NCBI GenBank assembly: GCA_032718475.1
Contig: JAUCBJ010009067.1
Location: 1-64,000, forward strand
Origin: Nemertoderma westbladi
Lineage: Eukaryota; Xenacoelomorpha; Nemertodermatida; Nemertodermatidae
Reading direction: 5' to 3'
Length of the DNA stretch: 64,000 bases
The notes under the pieces were generated by a model. It did no database searches. It was not told where the DNA came from and was given only the letters and a program-made list of their open reading frames with translations. Numbering within the stretch: the stretch's first letter is position 1; each line of letters opens with the position of its first letter. Positions 1 through 11,659 of the stretch are shown in pieces. The position numbers and the translations under genes were made by a program.

Positions 1-1390
1 ATGATGGAATAACTTGACTCGTTTTGCTGGCGGGAAGCGCTGACCAGTGAGTCAGAGGTTGATTACAGTACCCGTTCTTTACTCCTTTGTGAGTTAAATC
101 TTATTGTCATTTATCCCGGCTCTGCCTTTTGAGAAAACCACCTTGTGGGACGAGACGCAGACGACCTACAGACCTACAATCAAAACCCTTCTGACTGACC
201 ATATTATACACCAGGGCAGTCAGTGGTGTGAAGGTTTCTTCACAGCAGTAATGGGTCTACAGCCTAACAACACCAGTAAAAGCAGACATGCACTGAGCTA
301 ACTGACATATGGGATGCTGACATGCTGTGACCAATCATAGCTACTGCCGTAACTAGCATTATATTAATTGACGTTTCTTGTTCCCACCCATACCTTGTAC
401 TGTTTTCTGAGATTTTAGGAGTATAAGACAGCCTAGCTTCCAGCTTCAGATCATAATCATTACCTTTACAAGAGTAAACCAATTTAGTTTCCATTTTCTG
501 GTTTCCAGGTACTGTAGTTTTCAGACGTAGACATGTTTTGTTGGGTTAAGAGAGTTTGATAATTTGTCAATCACATTGTTTGTTAAATTGTTACATAGCA
601 ACTTTTAAATATTTGTACTATAGAACATCAAATTGATAATTTGCGAATTTTAATAAACAGATAAATAGCAGACCATACAATGCTAGTAAAAAAAGGTTGA
701 ATGCACAGCGCATTATGATTACAAAACAGTCAATAGTCACTGGTAACATCATTAAATAGGCCAAAAATAACCCTGGTTATTTTTCCACAACGTTTTCTAG
801 TTACAGAACCGGTTGTTCAGTTTTTTTATTGATAGTCTGTTAGACCCATTGCTGTAATATGTTTAGGAGTAACTAAACTAACTAGTCTATTGGCATATGC
901 TATAACCATAGTAACCATAGTAGGCTTACCACACTCACACAGCAGAAGCCTACCACATAATGTATGAGTGTGTGTGCATGATGTAGATAGGTGTGAGAAC
1001 GGACTCTTAACGCATTTCAGACTTTGTTTTGGTTAGAATAAAGAGCCTTTGTAACCTGCTCCGTTCGCCTAATGGATAATATTATTAATTCGCCGCAACG
1101 AGACGAGTTATTAAATTACTGTGGCTGAATGAGGCCATAGGTACTTATTTCTAGTTAGTTTTGTAGTTCACCCCCAGTGTATTTTTTAGAGAGTTTTTTT
1201 AATGTGTTTTCCGTTGTAAAATTTTATGGTGATTCCGGATCTGAAATTTTCCGATATTTTGTTTGGTTCTAGAGTTATAGCAACTTTTGTAATTTTAACC
1301 CAAAATATTAAAATTTGTAATTTTGGGGCAGCTCCTCCTGTGACACCGTAAAAAAAACATCAACCAAAATTCCCAAAATTTCTTAATAGG
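1..1390. other. Upstream AT-rich DNA without a supported gene
   Basis: Short open frames occur (for example 104-301 and the antisense 264-494), but none has a recognisable domain, repeat conservation or splice context. I see no RNA gene. The last 250 bases contain A/T-rich words built around GAAATTTTC that reappear in inverted form in the hairpin element that follows, so part of this stretch is probably old transposon sequence. Confidence 0.5.
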
Positions 1391-1394
1391 CTTA

Positions 1395-1925
1395 TTTCGA
1401 AATTTTCGGAATCAGCACAAAAATCACCCTATAGGGCCAGGTATCAAAACAAGTAGATATTTTTTTACAAAATTTTAAAAGTATTCACTTTTGGTGCGAT
1501 TTCTTTTCGTTTGGTCAATTATCAGGAGAAACTGTTAATGCCATTTTTCTCATTTTTCTCGCATTTGCTTTATTGGGACACTTTCTCTATTTACTTTTTA
1601 ACTACTCAATCGATTTTTGTTCTGTTTGCAGAATTATGTAGAAAAATATTCTACGCAAAAAATGTGTTGAATTTTGAAATTAACTTTTTTATAACAAAAT
1701 TTCAAAATTCTGTCAACATAATATTTGCGCAGAATATTCCTCTACTGTACATACATAATTCTGCAAACAGATCGAAATTGGTTGAAAGTTAAAAGTTAAA
1801 AGTGTCCTAAAAAAGCAAACGCGAGAAAAATGACATTAAAGTTTCCTCCTTATTACAATTTTCAAATTTTTTCAAAAATGATCTTCTTTTATGGTTTTGA
1901 TACATATAGCGTGATTTTCGGCGCT
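1395..1925. repeat. Imperfect long inverted repeat (foldback/MITE-like), centre near 1690
   Basis: The left arm around 1537-1640 reads through TTTTTCTCGCATTTGCTTT, a GGGACACTTT block and CTGTTTGCAGAATTATGTA. The right arm around 1700-1837 carries the reverse complement of the same blocks in mirrored order. Matching continues outward: an AAAATCACCCTATAG-like block near 1420-1435 pairs with a complementary block near 1905-1920. The arms are diverged with small indels, so this is an old copy. Transcribed, it would form a hairpin of about 500 nt. It lies roughly 0.4-0.9 kb upstream of the serpin start codon. Outer ends are approximate. Confidence 0.6.
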
Positions 1926-1946
1926 GAAAAAAAGACTGAGGGTTGA

Positions 1947-1969
1947 CCCCCCCCCCCCCCCCCCCCCCC
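1947..1969. repeat. Poly(C) tract, 23 nt
   Basis: Uninterrupted run of 23 C. It is one of four G/C homopolymers of 23-31 nt in the window; the others start at 52358, 53632 and 57008. Confidence 0.95.
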
Positions 1970-2012
1970 TTAAGTCAATTAAGTCACCTCTGGAAAAGTA
2001 AATTAATACTAT

Positions 2013-2230
2013 TACTACTACTACTACTACTACTACTACTAGGATCGGCATGCTGCATTGCAGCTGCATTAAATATATATTACATAGATATTAAGAATGC
2101 TGTGCCGGCTTGTCGACGAAATTGCACCGCCACAACTCCCTATCACCCATGACATTTGCTAGATCATCCGCATCTTCAAGGCCAGTGTCCTTTAAGATGC
2201 GTCTCAAGAAAGTCATGGGCTGTCCACCAT
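2013..2230 (-). mobile_element. LINE copy A: 5'-truncated 3' end
   Basis: In minus orientation this is the extreme C-terminal coding part and 3' UTR of the LINE family seen in full further along, ending in a (TAG)n tail that reads as (TAC)n from about 2013. It matches 23940-24115 closely up to 2230, where homology stops abruptly as expected for 5' truncation. Its 3' UTR has a TA-rich insertion (near 2071-2090) that copies B and D lack and copy C shares in altered form. It lies just upstream of the serpin promoter region. Confidence 0.85.
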
Positions 2231-2273
2231 ATATCTATGTAGTATTACATGATACTGGACTCATCGCGTACAT

Positions 2274-2281
2274 TATATAGG
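2274..2281 (+). promoter_or_regulatory. Possible TATA box of the serpin gene
   Basis: TATATAGG sits about 60 bp before the serpin ATG, between the end of LINE copy A and the coding start. Spacing and sequence fit a core promoter, but in AT-rich DNA such matches are common and no transcript data are available. Confidence 0.3.
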
Positions 2282-2341
2282 CAATTTTATATTATGACTA
2301 AATAATTCGTATTATAACAACTAATCTAAACAATTATCAAA

Positions 2342-2737
2342 ATGTATGTTGCATTTGTTTTTATTGTTCTATCAATAATACAAACCGCATCTATTGCTGG
2401 GGGTGAACCAATCCCTTCGTCGAACAACGTTGATCCAGCACAAGCCGCAATAGCTCGCTTTTTACCTCTAATAAAGGCGCTTCAGAAGTTTTCCTTTAAA
2501 TTCATGAGAAGTATACACGAGCTCGAAGATATGAGTGAAGGTCCAGGTAATTTGGTTGTGAGTCCATCTTCCATGGCTGCTTTACTTTCAATGTTAAATG
2601 CTGGTGCAAATGGCTCGACCCAACGACAAATTGCATCAGTACTTCAACTTCGAAATAAATCTGTTAAACAACGCATCCAAGCTAGTGCCAATTATATCTA
2701 TATTGGTTCCCATGGCCTCCTAACAACATTAAAAATG
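2342..2737 (+). CDS. Serpin exon 1: signal peptide, helices A-D
   Basis: 132 codons, phase-0 end, donor ATG|GTGAGT. The start ATG is preceded by ATCAAA (A at -3), and the hydrophobic stretch YVAFVFIVLSIIQTASIA follows at once, so this start is well supported. Residues after the signal include FKFMRSIHELE and the diagnostic serpin motif NLVVSPSSMAALLSMLNAG, then GSTQRQIASVLQL. The exon ends in the helix D region (LLTTLKM). Confidence 0.93.
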
Positions 2738-3546
2738 GTGAGTTAGATATAATAAGATAAATTTATTAATACATTATGTAAAAACAATAACAAATACACC
2801 AAACAATGTACCGGTATAAAGGTATTGTCCAACATAACATATAGGATTACCCCTAAAGCTTTGCAGCTTATTTCCAAGGGGGTCCTTTATGTTACTTGGT
2901 TACAAATACAATATTACACTACGCTAACCTAAAACCAATATAAAACCTAATTACAGTATGTACATGTACAATTGCGGAATGCAAAATTCATCCATCTCCC
3001 TCCAGTGGAAAATCAACGCAAATAACAGCTGATTACTCCCAAAAATAAAACTGTAACATATTCTGATAACTTTTGAATATTGTTTTGGTTTGAATAACGA
3101 CAATAAAGTGCTACTTTAACATGCTCCTTTCCCTAAATTTCTAATAAAACATTGAGCTGAAATATTAATTTGACGAAATGGAATTTACGTCTAGTTTCCC
3201 CCCCTATCTCAGCATGATAGTGACGACTGATCTGGCGACATAATTATTCCTTGTGACCAAAGGACGCGATTTTTTTTCCATATCGGCGGTAATCCATGGT
3301 GATAGTGTGGGATAGTGTGGGACTATTGTGGATCTTTTAGTTTGAACCTGGAGCAGTTGACTGATTATTCCTTTAAGAATCTCGAGTGCAGCTTATAGTA
3401 TTGCAGAAATCTCATAGAATCAACTCAAAACACGACTAATTTGGAAAATATCAAAACTACGGAAACTTGGCAATTAAACAGAATAATATCATTCATTTTT
3501 CTGAAAAATAATGAATATTGTATTAAATATATATTTATTTTTCCAG
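2738..3546 (+). other. Serpin intron 1
   Basis: GT-AG intron of 809 bp, AT-rich with no ORF of note. It has a short GATAGTGTGG direct repeat near 3301-3322 and no recognisable transposon. Confidence 0.7.
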
Positions 3547-3699
3547 GACAACAACGAACACAACCAGGTAGTGGTTGCTAATGGAATGTTCGTTCAAAAT
3601 GGATTTACCATAAAACCAATGTTTACTACAGTCTTAAGCAACTATTTTACAACAACGGTACAGAGAGTTAACTTTAACAACAAACCAGTTGCTTCTCAG
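3547..3699 (+). CDS. Serpin exon 2: strand s2A-helix E-strand s1A region
   Basis: 51 codons between acceptor TTTTTCCAG and donor CAG|GTTAGT, phase 0 at both ends. The reading VVVANGMFVQNGF followed by NYFTTTVQRVNF matches the serpin block 'ANALFVQ..F.L...F......Y...V..VDF'. The open frame continues into the intron but loses similarity exactly at the donor. Confidence 0.92.
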
Positions 3700-4296
3700 G
3701 TTAGTTTGCTTTGTTTTATTTTAGGTAAATTTTGGGTTACAACGTGGGTTAAGCCGCATTGATTTTCTCCTCTTCGTCTATTTTTTTATGATTGTCACTC
3801 AAGCGGAGTCCAATGCGGTGGTTGGCTTGGATGTTTCAATCCCCCAACTTCTTCAGATAGTGCCTTAATGCTCGGAAGTGCGCTACCATAGTCTAAGGCT
3901 GCACAGTATTTTAGTACAGTAAGCTCTTCCATAATCGTCCATCATCTTTGTACTACATTATCTATTGCAACCTTCTGGTTTGAACGGACATGGTGCTAAG
4001 CCAATAACATTCCTTGGTTGTTGCGCCATGCCGCTCCAGAAGATCAGCTTCATCCTCATGGCGATCCGGTGTCGGTATCCTTACCAGTAATGACTCCTGC
4101 TAATGCTACCTGTAACACTACCGGTTCGGTAGTGTTCCATCTTCGCTGCCAGATGAGATGGACGCATGTCGTTTGACATACTGGTGACAACTGATTAGAT
4201 TACGGGACGGATAATTCGGTATTTTCTACATGGGTTGGATGTAGTAATATAAAATAGTAAAGGCGATATCTAATGGAAGCACTGGGTATAACTGTA
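3700..4296 (+). other. Serpin intron 2, 5' unique part
   Basis: About 600 bp of non-repetitive DNA before the repeats begin. It contains a perfect 10-bp inverted repeat with a 3-nt loop at 4114-4136 (AACACTACCG / CGGTAGTGTT). No gene is visible. The higher GC than the flanks might reflect an old transposon, but I cannot identify one. Confidence 0.5.
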
Positions 4297-4383
4297 TACT
4301 ACTACTACTAGGTCGAGCGAACTCGGACAGTGGAAATGAGATCCTTCCAGGCTTCCCGATTCTTCATTGGGCTCGCAATTTCG
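4297..4383 (-). mobile_element. 3' stub of a second LINE family
   Basis: Reading the minus strand, the frame from about 4382 down to a TAG at 4308-4310 gives EIASPMKNREAWKDLIST followed by VRVRST. This is the style of C-terminus typical of RTE/CR1-like ORF2 proteins ('..DR..W..L...'), and it runs directly into a (TAG)n tail (4297-4310, seen as TAC on the + strand). The residues differ from the main LINE family here, so this is a separate family with the same kind of tail. The 33-bp satellite starts immediately at its truncated 5' side. Confidence 0.55.
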
Positions 4384-7300
4384 TGTGGTGTGTATCAGTC
4401 TGTCTCACACTCATGGTGTGGTGTGTATCAGTCTGTCTCACACCTGGGGTGTGGTGTGTATCAGTCTGTCTCACACCCATGGTGTGGTGTGTATCAGTCT
4501 GTCTCACACCCATATGGTGGGGTGTGTATCAGTCTGTCTCAAACTCATGGTGTGGTGTGTATCAGTCTGTCTCACACCCATATGGTGTGGTGTGTATCAG
4601 TCTGTCTCACACCTGGGGTGTGGTGTGTATCAGTCTGTCTCACACCCATGGTGTGGTGTGTATCAGTCTGTCTCACACCCATATGGTGGGGTGTGTATCA
4701 GTCTGTCTCAAACTCATGGTGTGGTGTGTATCAGTCTGTCTCACACCCATATGGTGTGGTGTGTATCAGTCTGTCTCACACCTGGGGTGTGGTGTGTATC
4801 AGTCGGTCTCACACCCATGGTGTGGTGTGTATCGGTCTGTCTTACACCCGTGGTGTGGTGTGTATCAGTCTGTCTCACACTCATGGTGTGGTGTGTATCA
4901 GTCTGTCTCACACCTGGGGTGTGGTGTGTATCAGTCGGTCTCACACCCATGGTGTGGTGTGTATCAGTCTGTCTCACACTCATGGTGTGGTGTGTATCAG
5001 TCTGTCTCACACCTGGGGTGTGGTGTGTATCAGTCGGTCTCACACCCATGGTGTGGTGTGTATCGGTCTGTCTTACACCCGTGGTGTGGTGTGTATCAGT
5101 CTGTCTCACACTCATGGTGTGGTGTGTATCAGTCTGTCTCACACCTGGGGTGTGGTGTGTATCAGTCGGTCTCACACCCATGGTGTGGTGTGTATCAGTC
5201 TGTCTCACACTCATGGTGTGGTGTGTATCAGTCTGTCTCACACCTGGGGTGTGGTGTGTATCAGTCGGTCTCACACCCATGGTGTGGTGTGTATCGGTCT
5301 GTCTCACACTCATGGTGTGGTGTGTATCAGTCTGTCTCACACTCATGGTGTGGTGTGTATCGGTCTGTCTCACACTCATGGTGTGGTGTGTATCGGTCTG
5401 TCTCACACCCGTGGTGAGGTGTGTATCAGTCTGTCTCACACTCATGGTGTGGTGTGTATCAGTCTGTCTCACACTCATGGTGTGGTGTGTATCGGTCTGT
5501 CTCACACTCATGGTGTGGTGTGTATCGGTCTGTCTCACACTCATGGTGTGGTGTGTATCAGTCTGTCTCACACTCATGGTGTGGTGTGTATCGGTCTGTC
5601 TCACACTCATGGTGTGGTGTGTATCGGTCTGTCTCACACCCGTGGTGAGGTGTGTATCAGTCTGTCTCACACCCATGGTGTGGTGTGTATCGGTCTGTCT
5701 CACACCCATAGTGTGGTGTGTATCAGTCTGTCTCACACCCATGGTGTGGTGTGTATCAATCTGTCTCACACCGATATGGTGGGGTGTGTATCAGTCTGTC
5801 TCACACTCATGGTGTGGTGTGTATCAGTCTGTCTCACACCCGTGGTGTGGTGTGTATCAGTCTGTCTCACACTCATGGTGTGGTGTGTATCAGTCTGTCT
5901 CACACCTGGGGTGTGGTGTGTATCAGTCTGTCTCACACCCATGGTGTGGTGTGTATCAGTCTGTCTCACACCCATATGGTGGGGTGTGTATCAGTCTGTC
6001 TCAAACTCATGGTGTGGTGTGTATCAGTCTGTCTCACACCCATATGGTGTGGTGTGTATCAGTCTGTCTCACACCTGGGGTGTGGTGTGTATCAGTCGGT
6101 CTCACACCCATGGTGTGGTGTGTATCGGTCTGTCTTACACCCGTGGTGTGGTGTGTATCAGTCTGTCTCACACTCATGGTGTGGTGTGTATCAGTCTGTC
6201 TCACACCTGGGGTGTGGTGTGTATCAGTCGGTCTCACACCCATGGTGTGGTGTGTATCAGTCTGTCTCACACTCATGGTGTGGTGTGTATCAGTCTGTCT
6301 CACACCTGGGGTGTGGTGTGTATCAGTCGGTCTCACACCCATGGTGTGGTGTGTATCGGTCTGTCTTACACCCGTGGTGTGGTGTGTATCAGTCTGTCTC
6401 ACACTCATGGTGTGGTGTGTATCAGTCTGTCTCACACCTGGGGTGTGGTGTGTATCAGTCGGTCTCACACCCATGGTGTGGTGTGTATCAGTCTGTCTCA
6501 CACTCATGGTGTGGTGTGTATCAGTCTGTCTCACACCTGGGGTGTGGTGTGTATCAGTCGGTCTCACACCCATGGTGTGGTGTGTATCGGTCTGTCTCAC
6601 ACTCATGGTGTGGTGTGTATCAGTCTGTCTCACACTCATGGTGTGGTGTGTATCGGTCTGTCTCACACTCATGGTGTGGTGTGTATCGGTCTGTCTCACA
6701 CCCGTGGTGAGGTGTGTATCAGTCTGTCTCACACTCATGGTGTGGTGTGTATCAGTCTGTCTCACACTCATGGTGTGGTGTGTATCGGTCTGTCTCACAC
6801 TCATGGTGTGGTGTGTATCGGTCTGTCTCACACTCATGGTGTGGTGTGTATCAGTCTGTCTCACACTCATGGTGTGGTGTGTATCGGTCTGTCTCACACT
6901 CATGGTGTGGTGTGTATCGGTCTGTCTCACACCCGTGGTGAGGTGTGTATCAGTCTGTCTCACACCCATGGTGTGGTGTGTATCGGTCTGTCTCACACCC
7001 ATAGTGTGGTGTGTATCAGTCTGTCTCACACCCATGGTGTGGTGTGTATCAATCTGTCTCACACCGATATGGTGGGGTGTGTATCAGTCTGTCTCACACT
7101 CATGGTGTGGTGTGTATCAGTCTGTCTCACACCCGTGGTGTGGTGTGTATCAGTCTGTCTCACACCCGTGGTGGGGTGTGTATCAGTTTGTCTTACACCC
7201 GTGGTGTGGTGTGTATCAGTCTGTCTCACACTCATGGTGTGGTGTGTATCAGTCTGTCTCACACCCGTGGTGTGGTGTGTATCAGTCTGTCTCACACCCG

Positions 7301-8614
7301 TGGTGGGGTGTGTATCGGTCTGTCTCACACCCATGGTGTGGTGTGTATCAGTCTGTCTCACACCCATGGTGGGGTGTGTATCGGTCTGTCTCACACCCAT
7401 GGTGGGGTGTGTATCAGTCTGTCTCAAACCCATGGTGGGGTGTGTATCAATCTGTCTCACACCCGTGGTGTGGTGTGTATCAGTCTGTCTCACACCCATA
7501 TTGTGGGGTGTGTATCAGTCTGTCTTACACCCGTGGTGTGGTGTGTATCAGTCTGTCTCACACCCATGGTGCGGTGTGTATCAGTCTGTCTCACACCCGT
7601 GGTGTGGTGTGTATCAGTCTGTCTCACACCCATGGTGGGGTGTGTATCGGTCTGTCTCACACCCATGGTGGGGTGTGTATCAGTCTGTCTCACACCCATG
7701 GTGGGATGTGTATCAATCTGTCTCACACCCGTGGTGTGGTGTGTATCAGTCTGTCTCACACCTGGGGTGTGGTGTGTATCAGTCGGTCTCACACCCATGG
7801 TGTGGTGTGTATCAATCTGTCTCACACCCATGGTGTGGTGTGTATCAGTCTGTCTCACACCCATGGTGGTGTGTGTATCAATCTGTCTCACACTCATGGT
7901 GTGGTGTGTATCGGTCTGTCTCACACCCATATTGTGGGGTGTGTATCAGTCTGTCTCACACCCGTGGTGTGGTGTGTATCAGTCTGTCTCACACCCGTGG
8001 TGTGGTATGTATCGGTCTGTCTCACACCCGTGGTGTGGTGTGTATCAGTCTGTCTCACACTCATGGTGTGGTGTGTATCAATCTGTCTCACACCCGTGGT
8101 GTGGTGTGTATCAGTCTGTCTCACACCTGGGGTGTGGTGTGTATCAGTCGGTCTCACACCCATGGTGTGGTGTGTATCAGTCTGTCTCACACCTGGGGTG
8201 TGGTGTGTATCAGTCGGTCTCACACCCATGGTGTGGTGTGTATCAATCTGTCTCACACCCATGGTGTGGTGTGTATCAGTCTGTCTCACACCCATGGTGG
8301 TGTGTGTATCAATCTGTCTCACACTCATGGTGTGGTGTGTATCGGTCTGTCTCACACCCATATTGTGGGGTGTGTATCAGTCTGTCTCACACCCGTGGTG
8401 TGGTGTGTATCAGTCTGTCTCACACCCGTGGTGTGGTATGTATCGGTCTGTCTCACACCCGTGGTGTGGTGTGTATCAGTCTGTCTCACACCCATGGTGG
8501 GGTGTGTATCAATCTGTCTCACACCCGTGGTGTGGTGTGTATCAGTCTGTCTCACACCTGGGGTGTGGTGTGTATCAGTCGGTCTCACACCCATGGTGTG
8601 GTGTGTATCGTATC
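4384..8614. repeat. 33-bp minisatellite, first block (serpin intron 2)
   Basis: About 128 units of 33 bp, each with GTGTATCAGTCTGTCTCACA followed by CCCATGGTGTGGT. Length variants exist: 35 bp where CCCATATGGTGGGG occurs, 32 bp where CCTGGGG occurs. Each unit holds a small inverted repeat (CACACC-CAT-GGTGTG). Higher-order duplication is plain: 4741-5769 recurs at 6034-7062 (shift 1293 bp), and a block starting near 7497 recurs at 7928 and 8359 (shift 431 bp). Because 33 is divisible by three, every frame is open for long distances; these frames are not genes. Confidence 0.97.
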
Positions 8615-9565
8615 GGTCGGTTGACTATGTTCTACGCATGTCCTTAGATCATCATAATGATGATGGGGTGATGATAACTCCACCTACTGGCTCCAGAAGT
8701 CGAGGAAATCCTGCCAAGTACCTAACTGATCTAGACTTTGCTGATGACTTAGGAGTACTCTCAGAATCATTAGAGGGAGCCCAGCGGCTCCTCAGCTCAT
8801 TAGAACATGCTGTTTCTAGTGTTGGTCTTTTTATTAACTCCAGAAAGACCAAAATTCTGACAGTTAACTTTGAAAGTCCTCAGCAAGTCCCTGATCGGAT
8901 GAGCATAAGCTCAAAGGATGGTATGCTTGAGCATGTGGACGACTTCTGTTACCTGGGATCATGGATCCGGAAGTCAGGTGAGGACCTTCGAATACGTAAG
9001 GGAAAGGCATGGGCAGCCTTGAATAGGCTTTCCAGGATTTGGAAATCACCTAGAATTAATCGGAAACTTAAGGTCCGATTATTTAGAGCAGCAGTAGTTC
9101 CAGTACTCCTCTACGGGAGTCCATGCTGGGCTCTAACTGCTGAGGACACCAAATCTCTGGATGGCACATTCACAAGAATGCTACGCCGGGTACATTGTGT
9201 CAAGTACAATGCACACATCTCCAACCAGACACTATATAACATTGGAGGTGTCTCATTGGTTCCCCCGGGCTTGACGCTAGAACAAAATCGCCTCCGCTTT
9301 GCAGGACATTGCTTTCGCCGTGAGGACCAGCCAGTGCATAATCTTGTACTTTGGCAGCCTCATGGAGTGAATAAGCATGGTGGACAGCCCATGACTTTCT
9401 TGAGACGCATCTTAAAGGACACTGGCCTTAAAGATGCGGATGATCTAGCAAATGTCATGGGTGATAGGGAGTTGTGGCGGTGCAATTTTGTTGACAAGCC
9501 GGCACAGCATTCTTAAAAATGCAGCTGCAATGCAGCATGCCGATCCTAGTAGTAGTAGTAGTAGT
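8615..9565 (+). mobile_element. LINE copy B: RT C-terminal half inserted in the minisatellite
   Basis: A 5'-truncated LINE. The frame 8619-9516 reads from the RT region (DYVLRMSLDHHNDDG), through TDLDFADDLGVLS with its FADD catalytic pair, then DFCYLGSWIRKSGEDLRI, to the C-terminus VDKPAQHS and TAA. A 3' UTR of only ~30 bp ends in six TAG units (9547-9565). Satellite units flank it on both sides, so the array predates or re-expanded around the insertion. GTATCGGTC is present at both junctions, but it is also a satellite word, so the target duplication cannot be resolved. The upstream satellite happens to be in frame with the LINE, giving a meaningless fused ORF. Confidence 0.92.
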
Positions 9566-11627
9566 GTATCGGTCTGTCTTACACCCATGGTGTGGTGTGT
9601 ATCGGTCTGTCTTACACCCATGGTGTGGTGTGTATCGGTCTGTCTCACACTCATGGTGTGGTGTGTATCGGTCTGTCTCACACCCATGGTGTGGTGTGTA
9701 TCAGTCTGTCTCACACCCATATGGTGGGGTGTGTATCAGTCTGTCTCACACCCATGGTGTGTTGTGTATCGGTCTGTCTCACACTCATGGTGTGGTGTGT
9801 ATTAGTCTGTCTCACACCCATGGTGTGGTGTGTATCAGTCTGTCTCACACCCATGGTGTGGTGTGTATCGGTCTGTCTCACACTCATGGTGTGGTGTGTA
9901 TCAGTCTGTCTCACACCCATATGGTGGGGTGTGTATCAGTCTGTCTCACACCCATGGTGGGGTGTGTATCAGTCTGTCTCACACCCATGGTGTGGTGTGT
10001 ATCGGTCTGTCTCACACCCATGGTGTGGTGTGTATCAGTCTGTCTCACACCCATATGGTGGGGTGTGTATCAGTCTGTCTCACACCCATAGTGTGGTGTG
10101 TATCGGTCTGTCTCACACTCATGGTGTGGTGTGTATCGGTCTGTCTCACACTCATGGTGTGGTGTGTATCAGTCTGTCTCACACTCATGGTGTGGTGTGT
10201 ATCAATCTGTCTCACACCCATGGTGTGGTGTGTATCAGTTTGTCTTACACCCGTGGTGTGGTGTGTATCCATCTGTCTCACACCTGTGGTGTGGTCTGTA
10301 TCAGTCTGTCTCACACCCATGGTGGGGTGTGTATCGGTCTGTCTCACACCCATGGTGTGGTGTGTATCGGTCTGTCTTACACCCATGGTGTGGTGTGTAT
10401 CGGTCTGTCTCACACTCATGGTGTGGTGTGTATCGGTCTGTCTCACACCCATGGTGTGGTGTGTATCAGTCTGTCTCACACCCATATGGTGGGGTGTGTA
10501 TCAGTCTGTCTCACACCCATGGTGTGTTGTGTATCGGTCTGTCTCACACTCATGGTGTGGTGTGTATTAGTCTGTCTCACACCCATGGTGTGGTGTGTAT
10601 CAGTCTGTCTCACACCCATGGTGTGGTGTGTATCGGTCTGTCTCACACCCATGGTGTGGTGTGTATCAGTCTGTCTCACACCCGTGGTGTGGTGTGTATC
10701 AGTCTGTCTCACACCCATATTGTGGGGTGTGTATCAGTCTGTCTCACACCCATGGTGTGGTGTGTATCAGTCTGTATCACACCCATGGTGTGGTGTGTAT
10801 CGGTCTGTCTCACACCCATATTGTGGGGTGTGTATCAGTCTGTCTCACACCCATGGTGTGGTGTGTATCAGTCTGTCTCACACCCGTGGTGTGGTGTGTA
10901 TCGGTCTGTCTCACACCCATGGTGTGGTATGTATCGGTCTGTCTCACACCCATGGTGTGGTGTGTATCGGTCTGTCTCACACCCATATGGTGGGGTGTGT
11001 ATCAGTCCGTCTCACACCCATGGTGTGGTGTGTATCAGTCTGTCTCACACCCATATGGTGGGGTGTGTATCAGTCTGTCTCACACCCATGGTGTGGTGTG
11101 TATCAGTCTGTCTCACACCCATAGGGTGGGGTGTGTATCAGTCTGTCTCACACCCATGGTGTGGTGTGTATCAGTCTGTCTCACACCCATGGTGTGGTGT
11201 GTATCGGTCTGTCTCACACCCATATGGTGGGGTGTGTATCAGTCTGTCTCACACCCATGGTGTGGTGTGTATCAGTCTGTCTCACACCCATATGGTGGGG
11301 TGTGTATCAGTCTGTCTCACACCCATGGTGTGGTGTGTATCGGTCTGTCTCACACCCATATGGTGGGGTGTGTATCAGTCTGTCTCACACCCATGGTGTG
11401 GTGTGTATCAGTCTGTCTCACACCCATATGGTGGGGTGTGTATCAGTCTGTCTCACACCCATGGTGTGGTGTGTATCAGTCTGTCTCACACCCAGGGTGT
11501 GGTGTGTATCAGTCTGTCTCACACCCATATGGTGGGGTGTGTATCAGTCTGTCTCACACCCGTGGTGTGGTGTGTATCAGTCTGTCTCACACCCATGGTG
11601 TGGTGTGTATCTGTCTGTCTCACACCC
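9566..11627. repeat. 33-bp minisatellite, second block (serpin intron 2)
   Basis: Continuation of the same array after LINE copy B, about 62 units. A segment including the rare variants TGTGTTGTGTATCGG and TGTATTAGTCTG near 9757-9815 recurs near 10522-10580, a duplication with shift 765 bp. The 35-bp CATATGG variant is much commoner here than in the first block. The array ends at 11627 and is followed directly by AGTAGTAGTA and then the exon 3 acceptor. Confidence 0.97.
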
Positions 11628-11659
11628 AGTAGTAGTAAATCATCATCTTTATTTTCTAG

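Noticed and set aside
104-494. Small ORFs on both strands near the window start
   Set aside because: Chance length for this composition, no motif, and they overlap each other antisense.
1511-1792. 93-codon ORF
   Set aside because: It lies across the two arms of the inverted repeat, is Phe/Ile-rich from AT-rich DNA and has no family features.
1943-2152. ORFs with poly-Pro or poly-Gly and poly-Leu/Val runs
   Set aside because: Created by the poly(C) tract and the LINE (TAC)n tail.
8600-9575. Target-site duplication GTATCGGTC around LINE copy B
   Set aside because: The same word occurs in many satellite units, so it cannot be distinguished from the repeat itself.
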